This document shows, one piece after another, positions 10,665 through 23,334 of a stretch of DNA of 64,000 bases (its first letter is position 1; each line of letters opens with the position of its first letter). This stretch comes from Pomphorhynchus laevis (Eukaryota; Acanthocephala; Palaeacanthocephala; Echinorhynchida; Pomphorhynchidae), in assembly GCA_012934845.2 (NCBI GenBank), contig WNNJ02002849.1, forward strand, positions 1-64,000, given 5' to 3'. Below the pieces are notes generated by a model, which saw nothing but the letters and a program-made list of their open reading frames with translations, was not told the DNA's origin and made no database searches. The translations under genes were made by a program, and so were the position numbers.

Positions 10665-13464
10665 ATAACGTTACATTTGCAACTTTACATTAGCAACGTT
10701 ACATTAGCAACGTTACATTTGCAACGTTACATTTGCAACGTTACATTTGCAACTTTACATTTACAACGTTACATTTGCAACGTTACATTTGCAACGTTAC
10801 ATTTGCAACGTTACATTTGCAACGTTACATTTGCAACGTTACATTTGCAACGTTACATTTGCAACGTTACATTTGCAACGTTACATTTGCAACGTTACAT
10901 TTGCAACGTTACATTTGCAACGTTACATTTGCAACGTTACATTTGCAACGTTACATTTGCAACGTTACATTTGCAACGTTACATTTGCAACGTTACATTT
11001 GCAACGTTACATTTGCAACGTTACATTTGCAACGTTACATTTGCAACGTTACATTTGCAACGTTACATTTGCAACGTTACATTTGCAACGTTACATTTGC
11101 AACGTTACATTTGCAACGTTACATTTGCAACGTTACATTTGCAACGTTACATTTGCAACGTTACATTTGCAACGTTACATTTGCAACGTTACATTTGCAA
11201 CGTTACATTTGCAACGTTACATTTGCAACGTTACATTTGCAACGTTACATTGGCAACGTTACATTTGCAACGTTACATTTGCAACGTTACATTTGCAACG
11301 TTACATTTGCAACGTTACATTTGCAACGTTACATTTGCAACGTTACATTTGCAACGTTACATTTGCAACGTTACATTTGCAACGTTACATTTGCAACGTT
11401 ACATTTGCAACGTTACATTTGCAACGTTACATTTGCAACGTTACATTTGCAACGTTACATTTGCAACGTTACATTTGCAACGTTACATTTGCAACGTTAC
11501 ATTTGCAACGTTACATTTGCAACGTTACATTTGCAACGTTACATTTGCAACGTTACATTTGCAACGTTACATTTGCAACGTTACATTTGCAACGTTACAT
11601 TTGCAACGTTACATTTGCAACGTTACATTTGCAACGTTACATTTGCAACGTTACATTTGCAACGTTACATTTGCAACGTTACATTTGCAACGTTACATTT
11701 GCAACGTTACATTTGCAACGTTACATTTGCAACGTTACATTTGCAACGTTACATTTGCAACGTTACATTTGCAACGTTACATTTGCAACGTTACATTTGC
11801 AACGTTACATTTGCAACGTTACATTTGCAACGTTACATTTGCAACGTTACATTTGCAACGTTACATTTGCAACGTTACATTTGCAACGTTACATTTGCAA
11901 CGTTACATTTGCAACGTTACATTTGCAACGTTACATTTGCAACGTTACATTTGCAACGTTACATTTGCAACGTTACATTTGCAACGTTACATTTGCAACG
12001 TTACATTTGCAACGTTACATTTGCAACGTTACATTTGCAACGTTACATTTGCAACGTTACATTTGCAACGTTACATTTGCAACGTTACATTTGCAACGTT
12101 ACATTTGCAACGTTACATTTGCAACGTTACATTTGCAACGTTACATTTGCAACGTTACATTTGCAACGTTACATTTGCAACGTTACATTTGCAACGTTAC
12201 ATTTGCAACGTTACATTTGCAACGTTACATTTGCAACGTTACATTTGCAACGTTACATTTGCAACGTTACATTTGCAACGTTACATTTGCAACGTTACAT
12301 TTGCAACGTTACATTTGCAACAATACATTTGCAACAATACATTTGCAACAATACATTTGCAACAATACATTTGCAACAATACATTTGCAACAATACATTT
12401 GCAACAATACATTTGCAACAATACATTTGCAACAATACATTTGCAACAATACATTTGCAACAATACATTTGCAACAATACATTTGCAACAATACATTTGC
12501 AACAATACATTTGCAACAATACATTTGCAACAATACATTTGCAACAATACATTTGCAACAATACATTTGCAACAATACATTTGCAACAATACATTTGCAA
12601 CAATACATTTGCAACATTACATTTGCAACAATACATTTGCAACATTACATTTGCAACGTTACATTTGCAACGTTACATTTGCAACGTTACATTTGCAACG
12701 TTACATTTGCAACGTTACATTTGCAACGTTACATTTGCAACGTTACATTTGCAACGTTACATTTGCAACGTTACATTTGCAACGTTACATTTGCAACGTT
12801 ACATTTGCAACGTTACATTTGCAACGTTACATTTGCAACGTTACATTTGCAACGTTACATTTGCAACGTTACATTTGCAACGTTACATTTGCAACGTTAC
12901 ATTTGCAACGTTACATTTGCAACGTTACATTTGCAACGTTACATTTGCAACGTTACATTTGCAACGTTACATTTGCAACGTTACATTTGCAACGTTACAT
13001 TTGCAACGTTACATTTGCAACGTTACATTTGCAACGTTACATTTGCAACGTTACATTTGCAACGTTACATTTGCAACGTTACATTTGCAACGTTACATTT
13101 GCAACGTTACATTTGCAACGTTACATTTGCAACGTTACATTTGCAACGTTACATTTGCAACGTTACATTTGCAACGTTACATTTGCAACGTTACATTTGC
13201 AACGTTACATTTGCAACGTTACATTTGCAACGTTACATTTGCAACGTTACATTTGCAACGTTACATTTGCAACGTTACATTTGCAACGTTACATTTGCAA
13301 CGTTACATTTGCAACGTTACATTTGCAACGTTACATTTGCAACGTTACATTTGCAACGTTACATTTGCAACGTTACATTTGCAACGTTACATTTGCAACG
13401 TTACATTTGCAACGTTACATTTGCAACGTTACATTTGCAACGTTACATTTGCAACGTTACATTT
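10665..13464 (+). repeat. 14-bp satellite array (200 units)
   Basis: Unit GCAACGTTACATTT fills 2800 bp, which is exactly 200 units with no length change visible. The first units vary (ATAACG, GCAACTTTAC, ATTAGC). An isolated G variant sits near 11251. Units 12317-12610 (21 in a row) read GCAACAATACATTT, followed by alternating GCAACATTACATTT forms before the main unit returns at 12653. The core AACGTT is palindromic. Because 14 is not a multiple of 3 and the unit has no stop in any + frame, it creates spurious long open frames. Confidence 0.97.
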
Positions 13465-14600
13465 GCACCTATTATCTTGTTTTATTTGTACGTCTTACAT
13501 TTTAGTAACTTTATCACTTAAAGTTTCTAACAGAAATTTTGATAGCAGTCAAAGCATTAAATAAACCCTTTTTTTAATATTATCACATTGTTTTTGATCT
13601 CTTAATCTTGAAGTACATTAAATCTTTACTTTACAGCTTTGCTTAGCATGATTGTTCTCTTTGATTTTCCGTTCATACAAGTGAGCATGTATTTATATGC
13701 TTGTTATGGTAATTTTTTCTCATTGTATTTTATTCAAATTTAAGCTGCTTATTTTATTAAAAATCGCCATCATATTTATTTATGTACCAGATTTGATTGT
13801 GTGTTAAAATATTTGCTATTCTATAATTTTTATTGTTTATACTATGCTTTTTAAGGATTTAATTTTGATATAATTTAGATTTCATTTATTCACATCTACT
13901 TATTCATTTTTTAATTTTTAATTGTTTTTTATTGTAGTTGTCTTTTTTATTTTAGCAGAAATTTTTTCGCATCATATAGTTGGGTCATAATTTGAGCCTT
14001 TAAGTATAATTCACGTCAATGTCATTTGCTTAAGTCGATCAAATTGGTATAAATAATGGCAACTATAAACGATTTGTTTTTCACGTATTTTAAAGCATTG
14101 TTATTGTCTTGGTTAATATTTCTGCTATCTATGCAAAATTATTATGCGTCTGAGTTTTTCCTGTTTTGTCGACATACTGTATTGAGCAAATTCTGCATGT
14201 TAGTAGATACACGCTGTGATCTTGTTTGTACTTAAAGTTACCGATTATTCTATATTTTATTTGCGTAATCGTATTGGTGAAAAGCTTCGGTTCCTGTAAA
14301 TCTAGAGTTCGTTAAAAATGTTATATAATTTTTGTTTTGTAGTCGAAGCTGTTTACTATGTGTTCTGCTTTTTGACTTGATTGGTAACAGAACTTATTTC
14401 CGTGCTCATTCATGATCAGTTTTAATTGTAAACTGATAAACTGATGGATCAATGTTTTTTGCATTTACTAAATTCGCTTTAAAGCGCTCTATCAGAAAAC
14501 TTGTATAAGTGTTCAGTCTCAAACACACTTAATAAATAATAAAGAAATACGGTATTAAAGCTTTGAGAATTCTTAATCCTTTTCACTTAAAATCAGATCA
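13465..14600. other. AT-rich intergenic stretch, nothing recognised
   Basis: No open frame, repeat or known element motif could be supported between the satellite and the next PLE-related terminal repeat. Confidence 0.5.
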
Positions 14601-14639
14601 GATAACTCTCTACGTATTTTATACTTTTTATAAATAAAA

Positions 14640-14865
14640 ATAAAGATAAATAATAAATAATTATATAAAATTTTGTAGAATTTATATTTATATCAATTTA
14701 AAATTTAAAATAAAAGTCAATTTTTATGAATTGACGAATAAAGATTAGAGGTCATCAGAAGAAACTGCTATGCTATCACGTTTCGACCCCTATTCCATAA
14801 CCTAACATAGCAGCGGGGTCAAATACCCGCTAATGACATATTTCCTCTAATTAAATTTGATAATT
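14640..14865 (-). repeat. PLE-associated terminal repeat, inverted copy
   Basis: It matches 22105-22340 in reverse orientation, including the blocks CTGCTATG, CGAAAC, GATAGCATAGCAG, CTGATGACCTCT and the AT-rich end with GTCAATT. It lies just upstream of PLE coding remains at 15.0-15.8 kb. PLEs are known to carry such long terminal repeats in direct or inverted order. Confidence 0.7.
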
Positions 14866-14999
14866 TAGTATACTTAATTCAAATACAAAGCATATTGCTT
14901 ATTATCAATAAACAATATATTATGATATTCAAACTATCAATGTTTTCTTATTTATATCATATGAGATAACTGTTTAGTTGTCTGTGCCATATTAATTCG

Positions 15000-15800
15000 A
15001 TTGCGATAACTGATTTATAGCAACTGCATATCGCAAGCCAGAAGCTCGTCCTGTATATTCTCATTCCAATATTTATCAGATCAGTACAATTAGACGAGTT
15101 GTGTTTTTAAATCAATCAGTAAGAGCGAAGGATTTTCTCAAGAGATTATTATTTCGAAACTAATTTAATAAACATTAAAAATATACTTATAACAATAGGA
15201 TATCAGGAAAGAAATATACCGAGAATTCGCAAATTTATACGTCATGCTAGAAATGAATAGCTTGTAATAAAACCTTGTGAATAGAAGTATATGTCATGAT
15301 TTCATACTATAATTGAATTATAATCATCAAAAAAGACGTTAGACATGCATATAGATCAGTTTGTTTTAAACTAATGATCAATGGAGAAAGCGTGAATTTG
15401 CTTTTAATCTACAAATAAAATTCGTTCACACATTGTAGGATCTAAATTTACTCGCATAATAAGAAATGAATAGCTTCTGGTAAATTCTACAACCTGTAAC
15501 AAACCGCTTTGTAAAACGTGTATGCATATTAAAAACACTAAACTTATCAAAATTCGAATATCCTATCATTGCTGATAATAATTATGTTACAACTTATGTG
15601 GTATATGTTGGACGGTGCGTAGAATGCGAAACCCAGTACGTCGGTGAAACACAGCGATCTTTAAAAGTCTTAACAATAGAAGAAGAGATTATATCAAATC
15701 GCGTCTTAAAGACATATGTTACGATAATAAACAGAAAGGGTTATAAACGTGACGGAATTGTATTACATACGATGATGGAAGTAAGGAGAAAATGAAATAT
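15000..15800 (+). mobile_element. Penelope-like element remnant (RT end and GIY-YIG)
   Basis: About 15015-15120 reads TAYRKPEARP, the PLE block after the RT palm. It is similar at DNA level to 23865-24190. About 15598-15795 reads VYVGRCVECETQYVGETQRS, the start of the GIY-YIG endonuclease. Stops and shifts break the rest, and the RT catalytic part is missing here. Confidence 0.75.
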
Positions 15801-17050
15801 TCGGTAATAAAAAATAACCTGATGTCAAGAAATAAGCGAATTGAAAAATAATCAATGTGAAAAGGACAACTAAAAATATTTACCTCATGTGTAATAAATA
15901 TGGAAGAACTATTTGAATTGAAAGAAAAGGATTAAGAATCCTTTCAGAACTTTAACATATTACTTGATTGAATATAAAGTGGGTGAAAACCTGTGCCTGT
16001 TTTAACCTGAATCTAATAAATATAAATATTTAACCATCAGTTTATCTTCATTTACAGTTTATTGTAAATGATTCTAGAATACAGTCGGTATTAGTTCAAA
16101 TTTATCTAATCGAATGTCTGCAGACATTTTGCCAGAAAGATAAAATATTCACGTATCTACTCCGATTTTAAGTTTTTGGCGTTTTGAATAGACAAAACAT
16201 CATATCATGGCCTCTACTTTGGTATAAACCCCTATGCGTCAATTTCAATAACTTTAATTCACGATTCAGCTATAAGATAGTTTCCAGACTGAATATAATT
16301 TTGCGCAAAGAAAGTTTAGAATTGTTTAGCATCTTAAAAGACTACTAGGACATATAATACGACCAACAAGTATGTGATTCTGACACCTATATCAAATTCA
16401 AGTTTATAGAATGCAAAGGATTAGTAAAATTCTCAATTCTAGGGTGTATTCTAATCAAATATTTTGCTATAAACCTTCTAAAAGCTGTTACAAATATGTA
16501 ACAGACATGCCGAAACATATATCAGGAAAGATTTACAACACCATATACATGGTACTATTGTAGGCCCGAATAACCGTGAACATTTCGAAAGTGCATCTAT
16601 AACAATCGATCCGCAAATTGCAGACAATAATAATGTTAACTTGCTTACTTGAATAGGTCAGCTTGCTATAACTAGCTTTAGTTTTTAACACTAGTACAAA
16701 AGAGTTCAGTATGTACAATGTTGCTGCATCTTTTAGATCCATTAAATTGATCTTAAACAAATGTTTAAGAATATGGAAAGAAATATACAAGAAAACTAGC
16801 TAAAAACTTCATCTATATATGAGTTTATTATCCAAACCAGCCAGCCCAAAAAATGATTTATCAATTAAGCAACAAGATATATTGCGAAATTTGAAAGGAC
16901 AAGTTCATACATTATTATAACACAAGGATTTAGCCACCCGGGCTGTTTTGCCTGCTCATCAATAACTAAAATGTACATGACAAAACAAAAGTAAAATAAA
17001 AAACTTAAATTCTTGAGTATGTAGTTCGAACGCTGCATTGATCGGAAGGA
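15801..17050. other. Intergenic stretch with decayed sequence
   Basis: Only short open frames without recognisable similarity are present. It separates the PLE remnant from the LINE that follows. Confidence 0.4.
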
Positions 17051-20000
17051 GCAATCTAATTGTCAACTAATTTTTTGATTACTTTGATCGTATTTGTAGG
17101 CACCAACTCTTAAAGTAACATGTTCCACACTTTCAGGGATCGATGCGACAGTCTGTACCAACTTGGGCATTTTTCATGATCTTGGGTTCTAAGACAAATT
17201 ATGACATCGTTGACAACTGCGTCTATAAAGAATTGCACGTTCATTGGGGAATCCATCATAACACTTGGCAATTTTATACATCACAATCAAGTTTATATAT
17301 ACTAAGCGAGATCCGGTAGAACACATACCTAACTCTACGATATGCTCTATGTATGATATGCTAGCAAGTGTAGTACACAACTTAGATCCGGGTCTAAGGA
17401 TGTTATCGAGACTCCATTTCGCTTTGGGTACACGGAAAAGCGGCATGAATGCCATATTCTATATGAGGCCTTATTAAAGAACTGAACAACGTTTTAAAGC
17501 ACTCAAAATTTAACGGACAAAACTAATTTTTCAGCCATATACAAGTCCTTTTTTAGAGCACATACTATCAGTGTTCATGTGTCTCTTCAACGATGATTGA
17601 ACAGCGATACCTAGATCACGTGTGAAAGAAACTGAGTTGACTAAACAAGATACCTACATATAACGAGAGTGCACTATCCCCCTTATCAAACCGTAAGTGA
17701 GCACACTTATCAAGATTTAGATAAATACCAATGCGATTACTCCATTCATAAATCACATTTAAATCTAACTGTAATGCATGTACGTCTAACTCTGATTCAA
17801 CTTTTGCCCTAACCTTAAAATCGTCAGCAAAAGCTAGGTGCCTGCAGCGCGGTTGAACCAGTAATGTGTTTAGATAAATATTGAACAGAAGAGGCTCAAT
17901 AACAGAACCTTGAGGCACACCAGATTTGACTACACGAGATAAAGACAATATCGATTCCACGTGGACAAAAACTCTTTAATCGATGTGACAAAAATTCTTT
18001 AATCCAATTCACTACAATTGGATTAATGCCATAATTTCTGAGCACTTCTAAAAATGATGACAATAGCGTATATGACTGAAAGCCTTGCTGAAATCTAGGA
18101 AGATACAATCAACAGCTATACCGTCAGAAACATTGCCAACACGTTCTTCTCTTGCACAAAGCAAATTAGATAAGCATGACCTACCTTTTGTGAAACCATG
18201 GTATTTGAATTTATCAGTTTCGCTAGCTGTAAGAAACTCACTATGTATTTACAAATAATACGCTCAAATACTTTACTCACAATACTGATTAAGCTTACGG
18301 GTCTGTAGTTTTCAGGAATTTGAATGTCAGCCTTCTTAAATACCGGAACAACAACAGCGCATTTCCAGTCTAGCGGAAGCTTATCAGTATCAAGTGACAG
18401 TTGAAACAACTTTGCCAATGGATGAGCTAGAAGGTTACGCAAAGGATGAACTAGCAAAGCATGAATGCTATCTGGTCCTGGAGACGAATGAATCGATAAT
18501 CTGGTTAGCTCATTATATGCCTAAGATGGTGTGACTACAATAGACGTGTATGAAAACGTAGCGTTAATATGAGCAATGGTGTCTCCTAAATTGTTACAAT
18601 AGTCATTTTCCAGCCGAAAAAACCGTCTGCGATCTTTGAGCTAGAGTCGATAATTTCATCGCCGAAATGGACTCGTAGAGAAATTTTTTCTTAGCTCGAA
18701 GCCTAGCATACTGATTTCGACAAGCATTATACTCATTTGCAACGTTAAAATAAATATTTTTTTTAGAACAATATGTTGGGTCGGAGCGGTATATCCTGTA
18801 ATGACTATTCCGGTTACGTATCAGCGTTTTCAATTCAGAGTAAAACCATGGATGTATTCATTGTTTAGTAATTTTTATACGTTTATCAGAGGCAAAGCGA
18901 TTAGAAATGAGTATCAACTTTTCGCGAATGTTTAGTCATTGCTCATCGATGTCAGTAGTATGTTTCAAACGAGATAGAGGTTGCATACTCAACAAGTGAT
19001 GCTTTATCTACACGATGCCACATACGCTTAGAAAATATAGTTTCGACGTTATCACAAAACTGCATTCCAAATACGTTGGCATCAAAAATCAAAACATAAT
19101 GATCACGATTGCCATTAGAAAGACTTTCATACAAATTTTGAACGTCATTAAGCGATCGAGCCAAGACAAGATCTAGTATTAATGATTGAGAAAGTTATAA
19201 ACGAGTAGCAAAATATACATATTGAATAAGAAGATCATCACGCAAGAAGTTCCAAAGAGACTTATCAGCTGTTTACCTGAAATGCGAAGCTTCACCAGCA
19301 ATACCGATCTGATATAATTGGGATATTGAAATCACTGACTAAGATAAACTGATAATTATTATTGATTGAACGTCTGATAATTTCACAGAACTTCATACTC
19401 AAGCAGTCTGACTTTGATGTTTGTTAAAAACGCCGAATGTCAAAGTCTTAAAAGAAAAAAACATTTACAATCAACAATTCAAAAGTACCACCTGCATCTG
19501 AGTAAATGATCAAGTGGTTCATTTGTATGCCAGATCTGGCATATAAAGCAACTCCTTCCCTCTGCGATGCGCGGTGTCAACACCAATGATGTTGAAATTA
19601 GTCACGCTTATGATAATATCATCTATTCTACCATGGATCCACGTTTTAGAAATGACAAATATGTCAAACCCGAAGATAAAATTCGATGTCGATAATCATT
19701 GAGATTACATAATAGGATACGTATGTTGCTATAACCAACTTTCGACCAATTATTTACAGCAACTTTCGACGAGTACAACGCATACAAATTATCAAAGTTG
19801 GCAAGATCACTATATTTTCACAAGAATATTGTTTCATCTTATGTACAAAGTAAGCCACCGGACAAATGGTTTCCACTGGCAAACCTGAAATTTTTTATGC
19901 AAGATTTCTCTCCCGAGAGGACAAGCAATCTGCCATCTCAGTTTTTGCTTTCCTCAGACGTTATCTCTCATCATGAAATAAATCATTGAATATGGGAACA

Positions 20001-20735
20001 TTCTGTCCATTCAATCTTATACCCGAAGTCAACAAACACGATGTTTCATCTGGAGATCCACGGACCATTTTTAATAAACGAGGTCGACCACTATTACTAT
20101 CACGATTCCCTAGACGGAAAAGCTTCTTCACTTTGAGAGTTGTAGCAATCTTTTCTTCCCCCTTAACGAACATTTTAGAGAATATTTACGTATAGATGTC
20201 ATGTCGTCCAATTGACGGTTCAAATTACCCTGTGATAAGTATGCTGGGGCTTCATCTATATTAACTGATTCTCTATGGTTATCAACAGGTGCACCAACAT
20301 GCCCGTCTTGAAAGTAAAAAAACACCGCCTTTCGCCTCTGCTCGTAGATCGATAATGTTGGTAGGTTTACCTTGGTGCTAAAACAATTGATCGTTGAGTT
20401 ATCTTGATAGCGGTTAGGGCTCGAAAGTTGCGGAGGACTTACATATTGTCGAACATCTCTATTTGAATTGTCTGCAGGGTAACGAACTACTGTGGACTGT
20501 AGAGTACACTGTCCGGATCGATAACTTGCAACTTTTTTAACTAACTGTAACTGAATATCATTTTGGAATATATCTGCCGCCGTATTCGTCGATTGATACT
20601 GATTACTGATAGACTGATTGTTTGCTATTGATGGCACGTGGCGAGAAGGTTCGCGAATGATATTTAACAGTAAATAAAGTATTAACAGCTGGGTATATTG
20701 ACTGGCACTTGATATCATTATTTTCAATAACATCT
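17050..20735 (-). mobile_element. Jockey/CR1-like LINE, decayed, near full length
   Basis: Read on the - strand: ORF1 remnants (20733-19961; KKLFRLGNRDSNSGRPRLLK is the landmark, shared with the LINE at 25.4 kb); endonuclease remains (about 19800-18950, many stops); linker (18833-18603); RT with DWKCAVVVPVFKKAD, ENYRPVSLISIVSKVFER (18457-18116), GVPQGSVIEPLLFNIYL and LAFADDFKV (17960-17616); and a C-terminal region (17455-17100). Multiple frame changes show that it is dead. Confidence 0.8.
20128..20733 (-). pseudogene. LINE ORF1 remnant
   Basis: An open frame of 201 residues starts MLLKIMISSASQ and is rich in Asn, Gln and Ser. It is probably a disordered N-terminal part of ORF1, because the conserved ORF1 core (KKLFRLGNRDS) lies immediately downstream in another frame (20173-19961). 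No zinc motif was found. The assignment rests on position in the LINE. Confidence 0.45.
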
Positions 20736-20839
20736 TTATGACAATTAATAATAAAGATTTTGTTTATAACTAAACAACCACTAAAAAAGTTTATAAAAAA
20801 GAAAACATGCTAAAGAAAAACAGAGTCAATAAGGTAAGT

Positions 20840-21470
20840 CGTCCGCTAACGGTGTCCTCATTGTGTCACTGCCTTAGGTCCACAGGGATCTGAGCCCTCC
20901 AGCCAATCCAACACGTCGCTCACCGATTAAACCATCAGGGGTCTCTCACCCCGAAGAATACAATCGAGGCGGACTATGCTCGGTAATCGCGAGATGATGA
21001 GCTTGAGAAGCCTTTGTCTTTGTTCTGGGGGAAGTCCTCTTGAAAAGAAGACTAATCCCGAGATACCCCAAGTACCCCAGAGGCGCACATGGATGTTCCC
21101 ATTCAATAACAGATGCTGAGCCCTTTTCAGGGCCCACCTAGCTTTCTTCAGGATACGTTTGAGTCTATCCAGGTCATCTCTCGCTGACCAGTTCACCGTA
21201 ATGGTGAACCCCAGGTATTTTATTCGACTTGTGAAGGTAGGGAGTGGTTGAGGCTGCAAAATGGAGGAGAGTGCTAATATCTTAAGTTTCTTTTTGGTGG
21301 CAGGGGCGCAATGAAAGACGACCACCTGCGATTTAGAGGAATTGAGAACAAGATTGGATATGGGTAGCTGGTCTTTTAATCTTAAAAAGAAACGGCTGAT
21401 GTCGGAGACTACATCTTTGCACATGCGTCCAGAGAACAGGGCTGTGGTATCATCAGCGTATACCACTAGA
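20840..21470 (-). mobile_element. 5'-truncated LINE fragment (RT palm end to 3' end)
   Basis: The - strand frame 21466-20927 begins with MVYADDTTALFSG (catalytic YADD box) and runs through RIKYLGFTI to the C-terminus GERPLMV. A short 3' region follows. The 5' break lies right at the YADD block. It is a different family from its neighbours; its 3' end also occurs at 1430-1650. Confidence 0.8.
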
Positions 21471-21479
21471 TGTTGATCA

Positions 21480-22090
21480 CGTTTAAAATTCTTTGTGACT
21501 ACAAATTAATATGTAGCTTGCCTATCATTCGAGCAGGAAGAATCAACATAAGAATAGCTTTATCGACAAAGAATTTATCATATCTTCTTTACAGGCAATC
21601 GTTATCCAAATATTACAATCAGGTGTGTCGCAGCCAACTTTTTAAGATACAAAAGATCTTTCTACATCTTCGGATTTTTCCATGGTATATGATAATTATT
21701 GTAAGACAGCTAGTTTTCATTGTCGTTAAAACTCGTTGCGGCAGATTGTAATCAGATTAAGCAATTAGAACTTTTTTGTGTATATTATATCTCACAGTTT
21801 TTTATCTCTCAGTTTCTATCAAAGATTATTTATTAGAAAATACCATATAATATAAAATATAATACATTAAATAATGAAATTTTAAGAATTGCAACAATAT
21901 GTAATGATATTGGCTTTCTTCAAAATCATTTAAATAATTTAATAGATACATATTTTAAACTAGGTTACTATAAAAATAACATCAAGCAGAAAATAGTAAA
22001 ATATATAAATCAACACAATAATATAAAGAATAAATTTAAACTCTTAAGTGGCAAATTTTTATGGATGGATAATAAATAATATACTTTGCA
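21480..22090. other. AT-rich intergenic stretch
   Basis: No supported feature. One 93-residue open frame shows no family resemblance. Confidence 0.4.
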
Positions 22091-22104
22091 TTAGAATAAG
22101 ATAC

Positions 22105-22465
22105 TAGATAGTTATTTCAGAGGAAATACATCATTAGCATGTATTTGGCCCCGCTGCTATGTTGGGTAGAGGAGTTAGGGGCCGAAACCTGATAGCATAG
22201 CAGTTCCTCCTGATGACCTCTAATTCTTATTCTGATACAACGTCTGTTATTTATTAGTCAATTCATAAAAATGACGTTTATTTTAAATTTTATTTTTTAT
22301 TTTTATTTTTATTTTTTTAACTTGATTTAAATTATAGAAAATCTAAAAACAATTATTAATTTTATTATTTAATTATTAAATTTTGATTTAGCATTATTAT
22401 GTTTTGTTTATTTTATAATTATATAACAATACGTAGACTCAGTTAGCTGATTTAAATTGTTTACA
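22105..22465 (+). repeat. PLE-associated terminal repeat, copy 1
   Basis: It contains CTGCTATG ... CATAGCAG (an 8-bp stem), CCGAAACC and CTGATGACCTCT. Its part from 22181 is repeated almost unchanged at 23078-23325 in the same orientation, and the whole is inverted at 14640-14865. Confidence 0.75.
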
Positions 22466-23077
22466 AAAATATATTTACGATTCAATATTTTAGATGTCAT
22501 CAAAAATTTTTATTTTCTCACAATCCACGATGTAACTTGCAATTCATGGTAATTGACTTGAGAAGAATTTCTTGCGTTGATAACTGTATCACTCGAAATA
22601 TGGCCGGTCCGGTTCAGTTCGCCATAACGTAATAAATCAGATAATGCAGTTTACAGTCACTCGATATCCGCCTTCTAAGAAAACAAACAAGTATGGTCTG
22701 TTTTAGGATATAGTTACCTAGAAAACAGATGAGTATGGTCAAGCTATAGCGTTGCCTAACACATTACGTATACGTGGAAGAGAGACAAGTGAATTTTAAG
22801 AATTTTTCTAAGCTAAATGAACATATACTAAAATTTCGCACTCAAAATTATTTAAATTAGAAAGAAAGAAAAGTTGCAAGCAACTGGAAAAAACGGGACC
22901 GCTTTTACATGATGTCAAAACAAAGGAACAGCGATATTATGTCGGGAGGTCAATTATAGATTGTAACAGAATTTCGAATGATATGCTGTCAAGACATGCA
23001 CGATTTATTATTTTGAAAGCTCGACATAATGTCTTTATCATTCATTAGACTTCCTCAACAATTAACATCTACTGTGA
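22466..23077. other. Spacer between direct PLE terminal repeats
   Basis: About 610 bases without recognisable coding lie between the two direct repeat copies. Nothing else was identified. Confidence 0.4.
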
Positions 23078-23325
23078 CTGATAGCATAGTAGTTCCTCCT
23101 GATGACCTCTAATCCTTATTCTGATACAACGTATGTTATTTATTAGTCAATTCATAAAAATGACGTTTATTTTAAATTTCAATTTTTTATTTTAACTTGA
23201 TTTAAATTATAAAAAATCTTATAACAATTATTAATTTTATTATTTAATTATTTAAATTTTGATTTAGCATTATTATGTTTTGTTTATTTTATAATTATAT
23301 TAAATACGTAGACTCAGTCAGCTGG
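23078..23325 (+). repeat. PLE-associated terminal repeat, copy 2
   Basis: This is a direct repeat of 22181-22460 (GATAGCATAGYAGTTCCTCC, CTGATGACCTCTAAT, then the AT-rich end with GTAGACTCAGT). It immediately precedes the RT remnant of the PLE. Confidence 0.75.
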
Positions 23326-23334
23326 TTTGATTTC

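Noticed and set aside
10665-13464. Telomere repeat array
   Set aside because: The 14-bp unit is unlike TTAGG, TTAGGG or related telomere repeats and is internal.
10263-13564. Three overlapping + strand open frames of 924-1080 residues, plus smaller frames on both strands
   Set aside because: They arise because the 13- and 14-bp units lack stops and are not multiples of three, so every frame stays open. No start context, composition or similarity supports a protein.
16533-16790. Small - strand frame as a host gene
   Set aside because: 85 residues without motif or splice context; a chance frame in decayed sequence.
22158-22220. Canonical type I hammerhead in the PLE terminal repeat at 22.1 kb
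   Set aside because: GAAAC precedes CTGATGA and the stem bases next to the core do not pair; only a family resemblance remains.
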